From Clostridiales bacterium (lineage in GTDB: Bacteria; Bacillota_A; Clostridia; Saccharofermentanales; Saccharofermentanaceae): 7,662 nt of DNA. Position 1 is the first letter of the stretch, and every line of letters begins with the position of its first letter. The DNA lies in contig JAGCGE010000319.1 in NCBI GenBank assembly GCA_017649745.1, forward strand, positions 1 to 7,662, in the 5' to 3' direction. Both the position numbers and the translations under genes were made by a program. Of this stretch, positions 1-6,149 are shown piece after piece. The notes beneath the pieces were generated by a model. The model worked only from the letters and a program-made list of their open reading frames with translations. It searched no databases and had not been told where the DNA came from.

Positions 1-485
1 TCCTCTCATATCCTGGCTTCTATGCTATCTCGGTCAACCGCATCGCGCACGAACTCTTCCTTCTTCAGGTGCCGATCATCCCGCGTATGATGACTGAGCA
101 TGCGCACAGCATCACAGGTATCGACATCCATCCGGGTGCGACCATCGGCAAATACTTCTTCATCGACCACGGTACAGGTATCGTTATCGGTGAGACAACA
201 GAAATAGGCGAACACGTTAAGATCTACCAGGGCGTTACACTCGGTGGTCTTTCCACACGCGGCGGTCAGAAGCTCCACGGCAAGAAACGTCATCCGACAA
301 TCGGCAACAACGTTACTATCTATTCCGGTGCATCTATCCTCGGCGGCGAGACCATCATCGGTGACGACGTTGTGGTCGGCGGTAACACATTCATCGTTAA
401 CTCCGTCGAGAAGGGTACTCGTGTCAGCGCCCGCAAGCAGGAACTGAAATTCAGGAGCAACAACTCCAAAGGAACCAAAGAATAA
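1..485 (+). CDS. cysE: Serine O-acetyltransferase (EpsC/CysE type), 3' part
   Basis: The gene is cut by the window start. The frame is open from base 3, and about 160 C-terminal residues are visible. The enzyme transfers acetyl from acetyl-CoA to L-serine, giving O-acetylserine for cysteine synthesis in the cytoplasm. The visible part opens with [17 protein letters not shown], the end of the helical domain typical of the family. [10 protein letters not shown] follows, then the catalytic Asp-His segment [12 protein letters not shown], then left-handed beta-helix hexapeptide turns ([34 protein letters not shown]). The tail ends in SNNSKGTKE. It lacks the C-terminal Ile that E. coli-type CysE inserts into O-acetylserine sulfhydrylase, so the classical cysteine synthase complex may not form. 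The stop codon directly abuts the LysR start codon, which suggests co-transcription and translational coupling. Confidence 0.95.
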   Translation, partial: LSYPGFYAISVNRIAHELFLLQVPIIPRMMTEHAHSITGIDIHPGATIGKYFFIDHGTGIVIGETTEIGEHVKIYQGVTLGGLSTRGGQKLHGKKRHPTIGNNVTIYSGASILGGETIIGDDVVVGGNTFIVNSVEKGTRVSARKQELKFRSNNSKGTKE

Positions 486-1388
486 ATGACTATCCTACAA
501 CTCAAGTACGTTATCACCATAGCCAACTCCAAGTCTCTTCGTGAGGCGGCTACGAAGTTGTTTATCTCTCAGCCGGCCCTGTCTACAGCGATACGTGAAC
601 TTGAAGAGGAGCTGGGGATCAAGCTTTTCGAGAGGACGAATAAGGGAATATTCCTGACTGACGCAGGCAAGGAATTCCTGGGCTATGCCAAGGAGGCCGT
701 GAGCCAGTACGAGCTCATCGAAGACCGCTACTTAGGGCTCGACCAGGACAAAAAGCACTTCAGCGTGTCCATGCAGCACTATGTTTTTGCTCTGCATGCA
801 TTCATGAACGCCGTCAAGGAATTCGACACCGACAAGTACGTGTATTCCGTGCACGAGACCCGCACCGACGAGGTGCTGACAAGCGTGCGCGATCTGACCA
901 GCGAAGTCGGCGTGCTGTCGTTCTCGGGAACCAACGAGAAGGTCATGCGTAAACTCTTCCGTGAGTACGGATTGGAATTCCATCCGTTGCTGACACGCGA
1001 GACTTTCGCATACGTTTGGAAAGACCACCCGCTGGCCTCAGCGACCGAATTGTCGCTCGACGACCTGCGCCCGTATCCTTGTATCGCTTTTGACCAGAGT
1101 TCCGAAAGCGACTTCTACTTATCCGAAGAGGCCCTCGGCAATTACGGCTTCGACAAGGTCATCAAATCCAACGACCGCGCGACTTCCGCCGAACTTCTGG
1201 CGACGCTGAACGGCTACTCCATCGGCACGGGCATCATGATCGCGAGCAAGACTTTGAAAGAAGGTTTCGTCACGATCAAGCTCAAAGAAGAAGACCCACT
1301 GACAATCGGCTACATAATCCGCAGCAACCACCGCTTGAGCGATATCGGCCAGCGATACGTGGATGAGCTGCTGAAGTTCAAAGAGTAA
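486..1388 (+). CDS. LysR-family transcriptional regulator
   Basis: This is a 300-residue protein, the usual LysR length. The N-terminal winged helix-turn-helix is clear: about residues 5-60, with SLREAATKLFISQPALSTAI as the DNA-contact region, then GIKLFER and LTDAGKEFL. A linker helix follows, then an effector-binding domain (about 90-295). The protein should bind DNA as a dimer or tetramer and respond to a small molecule that cannot be read from the sequence. The start ATG follows the serine acetyltransferase stop with no gap. The nearest Shine-Dalgarno-like run (AAAGGAA, about 467-473) is rather far, so translation is probably coupled. Its place beside a cysteine gene suggests sulfur or amino-acid control (CysB/CysL-like), and the intergenic region downstream is a candidate target. 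Both of these are inferences. Confidence 0.93.
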   Translation: MTILQLKYVITIANSKSLREAATKLFISQPALSTAIRELEEELGIKLFERTNKGIFLTDAGKEFLGYAKEAVSQYELIEDRYLGLDQDKKHFSVSMQHYVFALHAFMNAVKEFDTDKYVYSVHETRTDEVLTSVRDLTSEVGVLSFSGTNEKVMRKLFREYGLEFHPLLTRETFAYVWKDHPLASATELSLDDLRPYPCIAFDQSSESDFYLSEEALGNYGFDKVIKSNDRATSAELLATLNGYSIGTGIMIASKTLKEGFVTIKLKEEDPLTIGYIIRSNHRLSDIGQRYVDELLKFKE

Positions 1389-1393
1389 CGACG

Positions 1394-1423
1394 ATCCCAA
1401 CACAAAGATGTTGGGATTTTTTT
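1394..1423 (+). terminator. Intrinsic terminator after the LysR gene
   Basis: A perfect 9-bp stem (ATCCCAACA, 1394-1402, with TGTTGGGAT, 1409-1417) has a 6-base loop and runs into seven Ts (1417-1423). It begins 6 bases after the LysR stop codon. It separates the cysE-LysR unit from the transporter operon. Confidence 0.9.
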
Positions 1424-1465
1424 GTGTCAAAATTACTAACTCCCAACCAAATGCTGCAGATTGGG

Positions 1466-1478
1466 AAAAATGTAGGAG
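1466..1478 (+). repeat. 13-base direct repeat, copy 1 (AAAAATGTAGGAG)
   Basis: Identical to the copy at 1529-1541. The start-to-start distance is 63 bases, about six helical turns, so both copies would face the same side of the DNA. An inverted partial copy, TCCTACA, lies between them at 1505-1511. Confidence 0.7.
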
Positions 1479-1528
1479 AATTTTGGAGTTATTAAGCATG
1501 TGTTTCCTACAGAATTCTATTTTTAAGC

Positions 1529-1541
1529 AAAAATGTAGGAG
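1529..1541 (+). repeat. 13-base direct repeat, copy 2 (AAAAATGTAGGAG)
   Basis: Second exact copy of the 13-mer. A CTACA element in the opposite sense follows at 1577-1581. Together the copies could be regulator half-sites or a dispersed genomic repeat; the window alone cannot decide. Confidence 0.7.
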
Positions 1542-1652
1542 TTTTCCATTTCGAAAACGCTAAAAACAAGTTTTTTCTACAACTTTTTTTCGAAAAAGAA
1601 AGATCATGTTGGGGACAGCTATTTGATGCCCAAAAAGAGTGATAACCGAAGC

Positions 1653-1668
1653 TTATCGCAAACGATAA
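1653..1668. promoter_or_regulatory. Operator-like palindrome TTATCG-N4-CGATAA
   Basis: A perfect 6-bp inverted repeat separated by CAAA, lying 98 bases before the start of the lipoprotein gene. It is not followed by a T-run, so it does not look like a terminator. Size and symmetry fit a dimeric regulator's operator. The LysR protein encoded just upstream is one candidate binder (inference). Confidence 0.45.
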
Positions 1669-1724
1669 AACTTAAGCATTATTCAGCACAGACGTTAAGT
1701 GATACCATCAACGCAAGGTAAAAA

Positions 1725-1745
1725 ACACGCCGGGTAAGGCGGTGT
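1725..1745 (+). promoter_or_regulatory. Leader hairpin ahead of the operon's ribosome binding site
   Basis: ACAC-GCC (1725-1731) pairs with GGC-(G)-GTGT (1738-1745) around the loop GGGTAA, giving seven pairs with one bulged G. It ends 8 bases before the GGAGGA ribosome binding site and has no U-run. It could tune translation or mRNA stability; it may also be incidental. Confidence 0.35.
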
Positions 1746-1753
1746 AAATAGTT

Positions 1754-1759
1754 GGAGGA
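1754..1759 (+). promoter_or_regulatory. Ribosome binding site GGAGGA of the lipoprotein gene
   Basis: GGAGG (1754-1758) ends 8 bases before the ATG at 1767. This fixes the start there and rules out the in-frame TTG at 1752, which would put the binding site inside the gene. Confidence 0.85.
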
Positions 1760-1766
1760 CACGAGT

Positions 1767-2813
1767 ATGAAGATGTTTAAAAAATTGGCTGCGTTGGTGG
1801 TAATCGGGGCGATCGCTTTGACGACACTGACGGCCTGTAGCAAAAAGGAAGAGGATGGCGACGTTGATATCGTGATCGGAACTGCGAACGGCTCCCTGTG
1901 TCTGGCACCTCTTCACATTGCGATCGATAACGGATACTTCGAGGAGGAGTTCAAGGCGGCAGGAGTTACGTGGAGAGTCGAGGAGATCGACATGGGTAAT
2001 ATCGCGGACCTGGTTGCTTCCGATAAGATCGATGCTTCGACACAGCTCGCGGGCGCGATGATCCCGCAGATCGATAACGGACTTGAGATCACTTTCACGG
2101 CGGGCATGCATACCGGATGTACAAAGGTTTATACCAAGGAAGATTCCGGCATCGAGTCGCTCAAGGATCTCAAGGGTAAGAAGATCGGCGTTCCGTCGTT
2201 GGGTGACTCTTCGGTAATTGCTCTTAAGAGAGCTCTTTATGATGAGGGCATCGGAGTTTCGACAGAGAACCTTGAAGTCGAGTGGGTAGTATACGGACTT
2301 ACTGATCTGCCTTTGGCGCTCGAAAATGGTGCGATCGATGCAGCGGCTCTTCACGACCCGGTTGCATACAATGCAGAGACTGAGTACGGATTCAACAAGA
2401 TCCTCGACTTGAGTACAGATGAGAAGTTCGCTAACGAGTATTGCTGTATGTCATTCGTAACGACCAAGCTCGCGAAGGAGAATCCAAAGGCGGCTGCGGC
2501 TTATACAAGAGCGATATTGAAAGCGAGTGCTTTCGTTCAGGCTGAGCCTTATGAAGCAGCTAAGATCCAGATCGACAATGAGCAGTGTTCGGGCGACCTT
2601 GATATCAACGCATCGCTCCTTGAATCTTATAATTATTCGCCGTCGGTCAGCATCGCTTCAGACACGATCAACAACGCGGCAAGCGAGCTTATCAGGATCG
2701 GCGAACTTAAGTCTGATGACCCGAGCGAATTTGTCGGCAAGGCCTTCACGAAGTTCGACGGCGTGCCTGACACATATGTATATGAAAACGGTAAATTTAC
2801 GGAAGTGAACTAA
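1767..2813 (+). CDS. NMT1/SsuA-like ABC transporter substrate-binding lipoprotein
   Basis: This 348-residue extracytoplasmic lipoprotein captures the ligand for the permease and ATPase encoded next. It opens with a positively charged start (MKMFKK), a hydrophobic core and the lipobox LTAC with Cys24 as lipid anchor. The mature part has the type-2 periplasmic fold pattern of the NMT1/THI5-SsuA-TauA families: APLHIAIDNGYF near 47-58, SLKDLKGKKIGVPSLGDSS (131-149) and LENGAIDAAALHDP (185-198). Cysteines are unusually frequent for this fold: Cys45 (GSLC), Cys118 (GMHTGC), Cys226-Cys227 (EYCCMS) and Cys274. From memory, HTGC and YCC recur in a clostridial subgroup of NMT1-like proteins. The ligand is unknown; sulfonates, pyrimidine-type thiamine precursors or a thiophilic metal complex are all possible. 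Its stop overlaps the permease start (TAATG). Confidence 0.9.
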   Translation: MKMFKKLAALVVIGAIALTTLTACSKKEEDGDVDIVIGTANGSLCLAPLHIAIDNGYFEEEFKAAGVTWRVEEIDMGNIADLVASDKIDASTQLAGAMIPQIDNGLEITFTAGMHTGCTKVYTKEDSGIESLKDLKGKKIGVPSLGDSSVIALKRALYDEGIGVSTENLEVEWVVYGLTDLPLALENGAIDAAALHDPVAYNAETEYGFNKILDLSTDEKFANEYCCMSFVTTKLAKENPKAAAAYTRAILKASAFVQAEPYEAAKIQIDNEQCSGDLDINASLLESYNYSPSVSIASDTINNAASELIRIGELKSDDPSEFVGKAFTKFDGVPDTYVYENGKFTEVN

Positions 2814-3775
2814 TGAATAGGAAACTATTGGCATTTTTGAAACTGACATTGCCTTTCGTCGCGATAGCGCTCTCGATAGCAGCCTATTACGGGATCGCGG
2901 ATAACGGCAAGCAGAAGCAGACAGAACATCCATATTATCTCTGGCTCATTGGCGTAGTCGGAGCGGTGATACTGATCGAGATCATAATTGGTCTTTTCGT
3001 TCACTCGATCCGCAGCAGGATAATCGGCAAAGCTCCGTTCCTGACGGGAGTTCTGGTCTTCCTTTTACTACTTAATGTGGTTACCTCGAAGACAACTCTG
3101 CTTCCTACTTTGTACTTCCCGTCGCTTGACAGGATCGTGGCCGTTCTTTTCGAAAACAAGGTGTTCCTGCTGAAGAATATTTTCGATTCCTTTAAGCTCC
3201 TTATCGTGGGCTTTCTATGGGGCGCGAGCGTGGGATTCCTTACAGGTCTCGCACTGGGCTACTTCAAGGGCGTGGGCTACTGGCTCAATCCGGTCACGAA
3301 GATCATCGGACCTATCCCGACGACGGCGTGGATACCTCTGGCGCTCTCGACTTTTCCGACGACTCACAGCGCGAACGTGTTCCTCATCGCTTTTGCGGTG
3401 TGGTTCCCGGTAACGCTCATGACGAGCAGCGGAATCCAGAGCATCAATAACGTTAACTTCGAAGTATCACGAACACTTGGTGCTTCGACGGTATACCAGA
3501 TCTTGCACGTGGCGATCCCGGCAGCGATGCCGAGCATCTTCCTCGGAGTTTTCTACGGTACAGTCTCGTCATTTGCTACTTTGATGGCGGTAGAGATGAA
3601 CGGTAACTCGAGCGGTATCGGCTGGTATATCAACTGGCAGAAATCCGTCATGTTATACGACGGCGTTTATGCAGGATTGATCATCATCGCGGTGATATGT
3701 TCCCTGACGCTGACCGTGCTCTTTAAGGTTCGTGACAAGGTACTTATCTGGCAGAAAGGAGTCATCAAATGGTAG
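2813..3775 (+). CDS. ABC importer permease (SsuC/TauC/ThiX-like)
   Basis: This 320-residue inner-membrane subunit forms the transport channel with the ATPase encoded next. The binding-protein-dependent permease domain occupies about residues 97-315. It starts at LPTLYFPSLDRI, the usual family opening, and carries the EAA cytoplasmic loop at about 217-240 (EVSRTLGAS, then IPAAMP), which docks on the ATPase. Segments near 126-150, 186-205, 240-262 and 285-305 are hydrophobic. The N-terminal 95 residues add three further hydrophobic segments (about 10-29, 43-63, 75-90), making the protein longer than the common 250-270-residue SsuC. A weak binding site, GGAAG, precedes the start by 7 bases. It overlaps the lipoprotein gene by 1 base and the ATPase gene by 7, indicating coupled translation. 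Confidence 0.92.
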   Translation: MNRKLLAFLKLTLPFVAIALSIAAYYGIADNGKQKQTEHPYYLWLIGVVGAVILIEIIIGLFVHSIRSRIIGKAPFLTGVLVFLLLLNVVTSKTTLLPTLYFPSLDRIVAVLFENKVFLLKNIFDSFKLLIVGFLWGASVGFLTGLALGYFKGVGYWLNPVTKIIGPIPTTAWIPLALSTFPTTHSANVFLIAFAVWFPVTLMTSSGIQSINNVNFEVSRTLGASTVYQILHVAIPAAMPSIFLGVFYGTVSSFATLMAVEMNGNSSGIGWYINWQKSVMLYDGVYAGLIIIAVICSLTLTVLFKVRDKVLIWQKGVIKW

Positions 3776-4554
3776 GCGAGATAAAGATCGAGAACGTTTA
3801 CAAGAAATTCCCGAACATCGACCCTACCAAGGAAGATGTTCAGGCACTGAACGGATTATCACTCAATGTGGAGGCAGGATCGTTCGTAAGTTTGATCGGT
3901 CCTTCGGGATGCGGTAAGTCAACGCTTCTGAGGATAATCGGAGGTCTTGATAAGGCCACAGACGGAAAGCTCTACATCGACGGCCAGGAGATCAAAAAGC
4001 CGGGAAGCGATCGCGGTTTCGCTTTCCAGGGTTCCAACCTTTTTCCATGGCTTACGGTAGAGAAGAATATCGCCTTCGGCCTTAAGGCAAGACATATCTA
4101 TAAAGAGCGAAGAAGCGACGTTGCCGATTTCATCAAGCTCGTGGGCCTAGAGGGCTTCGAGAAGTCATATCCGCACCAGCTCTCCGGCGGTATGCAGCAG
4201 AGAGCGTCCCTTGCCAGAGCCCTCGTGGGCCATCCGTCAGTGCTTCTTCTGGACGAGCCTCTGGGCGCGCTCGACGCGTTCACCAGAATGAACCTTCAGG
4301 ACGAGATCCTGAATATCTGGAAGAAGCACAATATGACCATGATCATGGTCACTCATGACGTCGACGAAGCGATCTATATGTCAGACAAAGTCGTCGTTAT
4401 GTCAGCCCGCCCGTCAAAGGTCGAGGCAATAATCGATATCAATCTTCCGCGTCCGCGCGCACGTGCGCAGGATACTTTTCAGGAGTACAGGACGAAGATC
4501 CTGAACGTCCTGAATCTCGGCGGTCACATCGACGATGTCGAATATTACTTATAA
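3769..4554 (+). CDS. ABC importer ATPase (SsuB/TauB-like)
   Basis: This 261-residue cytoplasmic ATPase powers the importer. All core motifs are intact: Walker A GPSGCGKST (44-52), Q-loop Gln87 in FQGSNLFPWLTV, signature LSGGMQQR (138-145), Walker B VLLLDEP (158-164), D-loop ALDA (167-170) and switch His196. The sequence order and the FPWLTV segment after the Q-loop are typical of the nitrate/sulfonate/taurine ATPase group. The start ATG has a good AAAGGAG site (3755-3761) at 7 bases and overlaps the permease end (ATGGTAG). The C-terminal stretch after about 225 (LPRPRAR...) is the usual short extension of this group. Substrate specificity resides in the lipoprotein and permease and cannot be read here. 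Confidence 0.95.
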   Translation: MVGEIKIENVYKKFPNIDPTKEDVQALNGLSLNVEAGSFVSLIGPSGCGKSTLLRIIGGLDKATDGKLYIDGQEIKKPGSDRGFAFQGSNLFPWLTVEKNIAFGLKARHIYKERRSDVADFIKLVGLEGFEKSYPHQLSGGMQQRASLARALVGHPSVLLLDEPLGALDAFTRMNLQDEILNIWKKHNMTMIMVTHDVDEAIYMSDKVVVMSARPSKVEAIIDINLPRPRARAQDTFQEYRTKILNVLNLGGHIDDVEYYL

Positions 4555-4561
4555 ACAGAAT

Positions 4562-4567
4562 AGAGGA
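4562..4567 (+). promoter_or_regulatory. Ribosome binding site AGAGGA of the DUF4418-like gene
   Basis: AGAGGA ends 6 bases before the ATG at 4574. This supports that start over the in-frame ATG at 4535, which lies inside the ATPase gene and would add 13 polar residues before the first membrane helix. Confidence 0.75.
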
Positions 4568-4573
4568 ATCATA

Positions 4574-4969
4574 ATGAATAGAATCATCACATCTTTACTA
4601 TATATCTTAGGCGGGCTTCTCGTCATCTTAACACCGACAGTTCTTTTCCCGATCTGCCAAAGCGAGATGAAGATGGCTTGCTATTTCACCAAGCAGGCTG
4701 AGATCGGAGTAGGCGCACTGATCCTTGCCTTGGGCGTTGTCTCCGTTCTTTTCGCTGATAAGAAGGCCAGGCTCGGTATAAGCATCGCACAGTTCTTCAA
4801 CGGTGTATTGGTACTTTTACTGCCTCTGAAACTTACGGGCCTGTGCAAAATGAGCGACATGGCTTGCCGTGCCAAAACGCTTCCTGCACTTATCGTTATC
4901 AGTGTCCTAATACTTGTCCTGGCCGGAGCCAATTCGGCCTTCCTTCTGGTAACAGGTAAAAATGATTAA
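4574..4969 (+). CDS. Four-helix membrane protein with Cys/Met loops (DUF4418-like)
   Basis: This 131-residue integral membrane protein has no known biochemical function. Four hydrophobic segments are visible: about 4-25, 43-61, 67-85 and 103-126. The N-terminal Arg and the central ADKKARL loop place the ends and middle inside, so the other two loops should face outward. Each outer loop carries a pair of cysteines with methionines: Cys28-x7-Cys36 (ICQSEMKMAC) and Cys91-x6-Cys98 (LCKMSDMAC). The two halves look like a duplicated helix-loop-helix unit ending in M-A-C. I place it in the DUF4418 family from pattern memory. It starts 19 bases after the importer ATPase gene and overlaps the following permease gene by 8 bases, so it sits at the joint between two ABC systems. 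Metal binding or thiol redox are plausible roles (inference). VKOR/DsbB-like proteins also have four helices with outer cysteine pairs but were not recognisable here. Confidence 0.85.
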   Translation: MNRIITSLLYILGGLLVILTPTVLFPICQSEMKMACYFTKQAEIGVGALILALGVVSVLFADKKARLGISIAQFFNGVLVLLLPLKLTGLCKMSDMACRAKTLPALIVISVLILVLAGANSAFLLVTGKND

Positions 4970-6149
4970 GGTCATCTTTGCAGGGATCAAGAGTCGCGCA
5001 TTTTACAGCACCTGTCTTGTCATCACGACAGCGGTGCTGTCTTTCATGCTCCTGTCGGGCAGCATCATCGGCCAGAGCCTCAGCAATGGTATGGACAACA
5101 TGGACAGGCGTCTTGGCGCCGACATCATGCTTGTTCCTAAGGGCTCGAAAGAACAGGCCGAGAATCTTCTCATCGAAGGCCAGCGAAGCGCATTCTACTT
5201 CGACGGCTCAGTTGACGATCTCGTTAAGGAGGTCGACGGTGTCGGCGAAGTCACATCACAGTGCTTCCTTAAGTCGCTTTCTGCCGACTGCTGCAGCAGC
5301 GAAGTGGAACTGGTCTTCTACGATCCTTCGACCGACTTCGTTGTAGGCCCGTGGATCGAGACAAACTACGGTGAGCTGAAGCGCGACAACGTTGTAGTAG
5401 GAAGCGACATCACGACAGAAAACGGCACGATCAAGCTTTTCGGAAAGGACTATGAAGTCGTCTCGAAAATGGCGAAGACCGGCACGGCTCTCGACAGTTC
5501 TGTCTATTTCTCTACCGATGCCATGAAGTCAGTTATCGCCGACGCCGAAGCGAAGCAGTCATTCCTTACCGACGAGCAGAAAGACGGCGACATCCTGTCC
5601 TCAGTTTTCATCAATGTCGAGGACGGTTACGACACGCAGAAAGTTATCGAGAAGTGCCGCCAGAGTGCAGGTGAATTCGACGTGGTCTACCCGAAGCAGC
5701 TCAACGAATCTTTGTCGGGCAACCTTCTTAAGATCACCGACATAGTCGGCCTGGTTCTCGGCATCGGCGGACTTCTGCTGTTCGGCATCCTCGTACTCCT
5801 TAACAGCGTGATCATCGAGAGCCGCAAACAGGAAGTCGCGCTCCTCCGCGTCCTCGGAAATTCGCGCCGAAAGATGGCGACGATGCTCATAACTGAGACA
5901 GGTTTTGTGAGCGCATTCGGCTCTCTGATCGGCTGTTTTCTGGGTGCTCTCATCGTGATCCCATTTGGCCGCTACATCGGCATGACGCTCAACATGCCAT
6001 ACCTGGGTCTGGGCTTCTTCGGCGCAGCTTCTCAGATCCTCGCGATCACAGTCGTAGTATTCCTCGTGGCGCTGGTATCGTCGATCCTGTTCGTGCTCCA
6101 CGTAACCGGTATCGAACCCTACCTCGCACTTAAAAAGGAGGCGGAATGA
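4962..6149 (+). CDS. MacB/FtsX-family ABC transporter permease
   Basis: This 395-residue membrane protein has the FtsX/MacB layout: one helix (about 14-36), a large extracytoplasmic domain (about 38-255) and three helices (about 258-281, 310-336, 355-382). The domain after helix 1 begins with the usual LGADIMLVPKG. In its middle it has Cys101, the pair Cys110-Cys111 (SADCCSS) and YDPSTDFVVGPWI. The cytoplasmic segment ESRKQEVALLRVLGNSRRK (286-304) is the family's ATPase-coupling stretch. MacB-type systems usually do mechanical work on outer-face substrates or move lipophilic or peptide cargo rather than import through a channel. A Cys-Cys motif in similar permeases next to iron-handling genes is remembered but not verified. 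The Shine-Dalgarno is poor (AGG, 4954-4956), so translation probably depends on coupling to the overlapping DUF4418-like gene. Confidence 0.9.
   Translation: MIKVIFAGIKSRAFYSTCLVITTAVLSFMLLSGSIIGQSLSNGMDNMDRRLGADIMLVPKGSKEQAENLLIEGQRSAFYFDGSVDDLVKEVDGVGEVTSQCFLKSLSADCCSSEVELVFYDPSTDFVVGPWIETNYGELKRDNVVVGSDITTENGTIKLFGKDYEVVSKMAKTGTALDSSVYFSTDAMKSVIADAEAKQSFLTDEQKDGDILSSVFINVEDGYDTQKVIEKCRQSAGEFDVVYPKQLNESLSGNLLKITDIVGLVLGIGGLLLFGILVLLNSVIIESRKQEVALLRVLGNSRRKMATMLITETGFVSAFGSLIGCFLGALIVIPFGRYIGMTLNMPYLGLGFFGAASQILAITVVVFLVALVSSILFVLHVTGIEPYLALKKEAE

Larger units (their letters stand above)
1424..1766. other. AT-rich intergenic control region
   Basis: There is no credible gene here. The part 1501-1600 is only about 27% G+C by hand count, well below the flanking genes. 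It holds two identical 13-base repeats, other TGTAG/CTACA copies in inverted orientation (1505-1511, 1577-1581), the palindrome TTTTTCGAAAAA (1586-1597) with a shorter TTTCGAAA at 1549-1556, the palindrome at 1653-1668 and a hairpin at 1725-1745. No convincing -35/-10 pair was found. TPP, SAM, c-di-GMP and guanidine riboswitch consensus elements were looked for by eye and not seen. Confidence 0.7.

Noticed and set aside
1119..1499. Minus-strand reading frame across the LysR end and the terminator
   Set aside because: It overlaps a strong LysR gene and has no recognisable domain or ribosome binding site.
1586..1597. TTTTTCGAAAAA palindrome as a terminator
   Set aside because: The stem is almost all A/T with no proper loop and no downstream T-run; a terminator already lies at 1394-1423.
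1752..1766. In-frame TTG start giving the lipoprotein five more residues
   Set aside because: It would place the GGAGGA ribosome binding site inside the gene and add acidic residues before the signal peptide; ATG at 1767 has ideal spacing.
1600..1766. TPP riboswitch, considered because NMT1-like proteins can serve thiamine uptake
   Set aside because: The conserved CTGAGA and CCTGATCTGGATAATGCC-type elements are absent.
1695..2354. Long minus-strand reading frame opposite the lipoprotein gene
   Set aside because: It is a shadow of a well-supported gene; the translation is low-complexity and matches no family known to me.
1767..4554. Firm assignment as a sulfonate transporter (ssuABC)
   Set aside because: Family resemblance does not fix the ligand, no sulfonate monooxygenase gene is present, and the cysteine-rich binding protein suggests something different.
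4535..4573. Earlier ATG for the DUF4418-like protein
   Set aside because: It lies within the ATPase gene and adds a polar lead; the ATG at 4574 has an AGAGGA site at the right distance.
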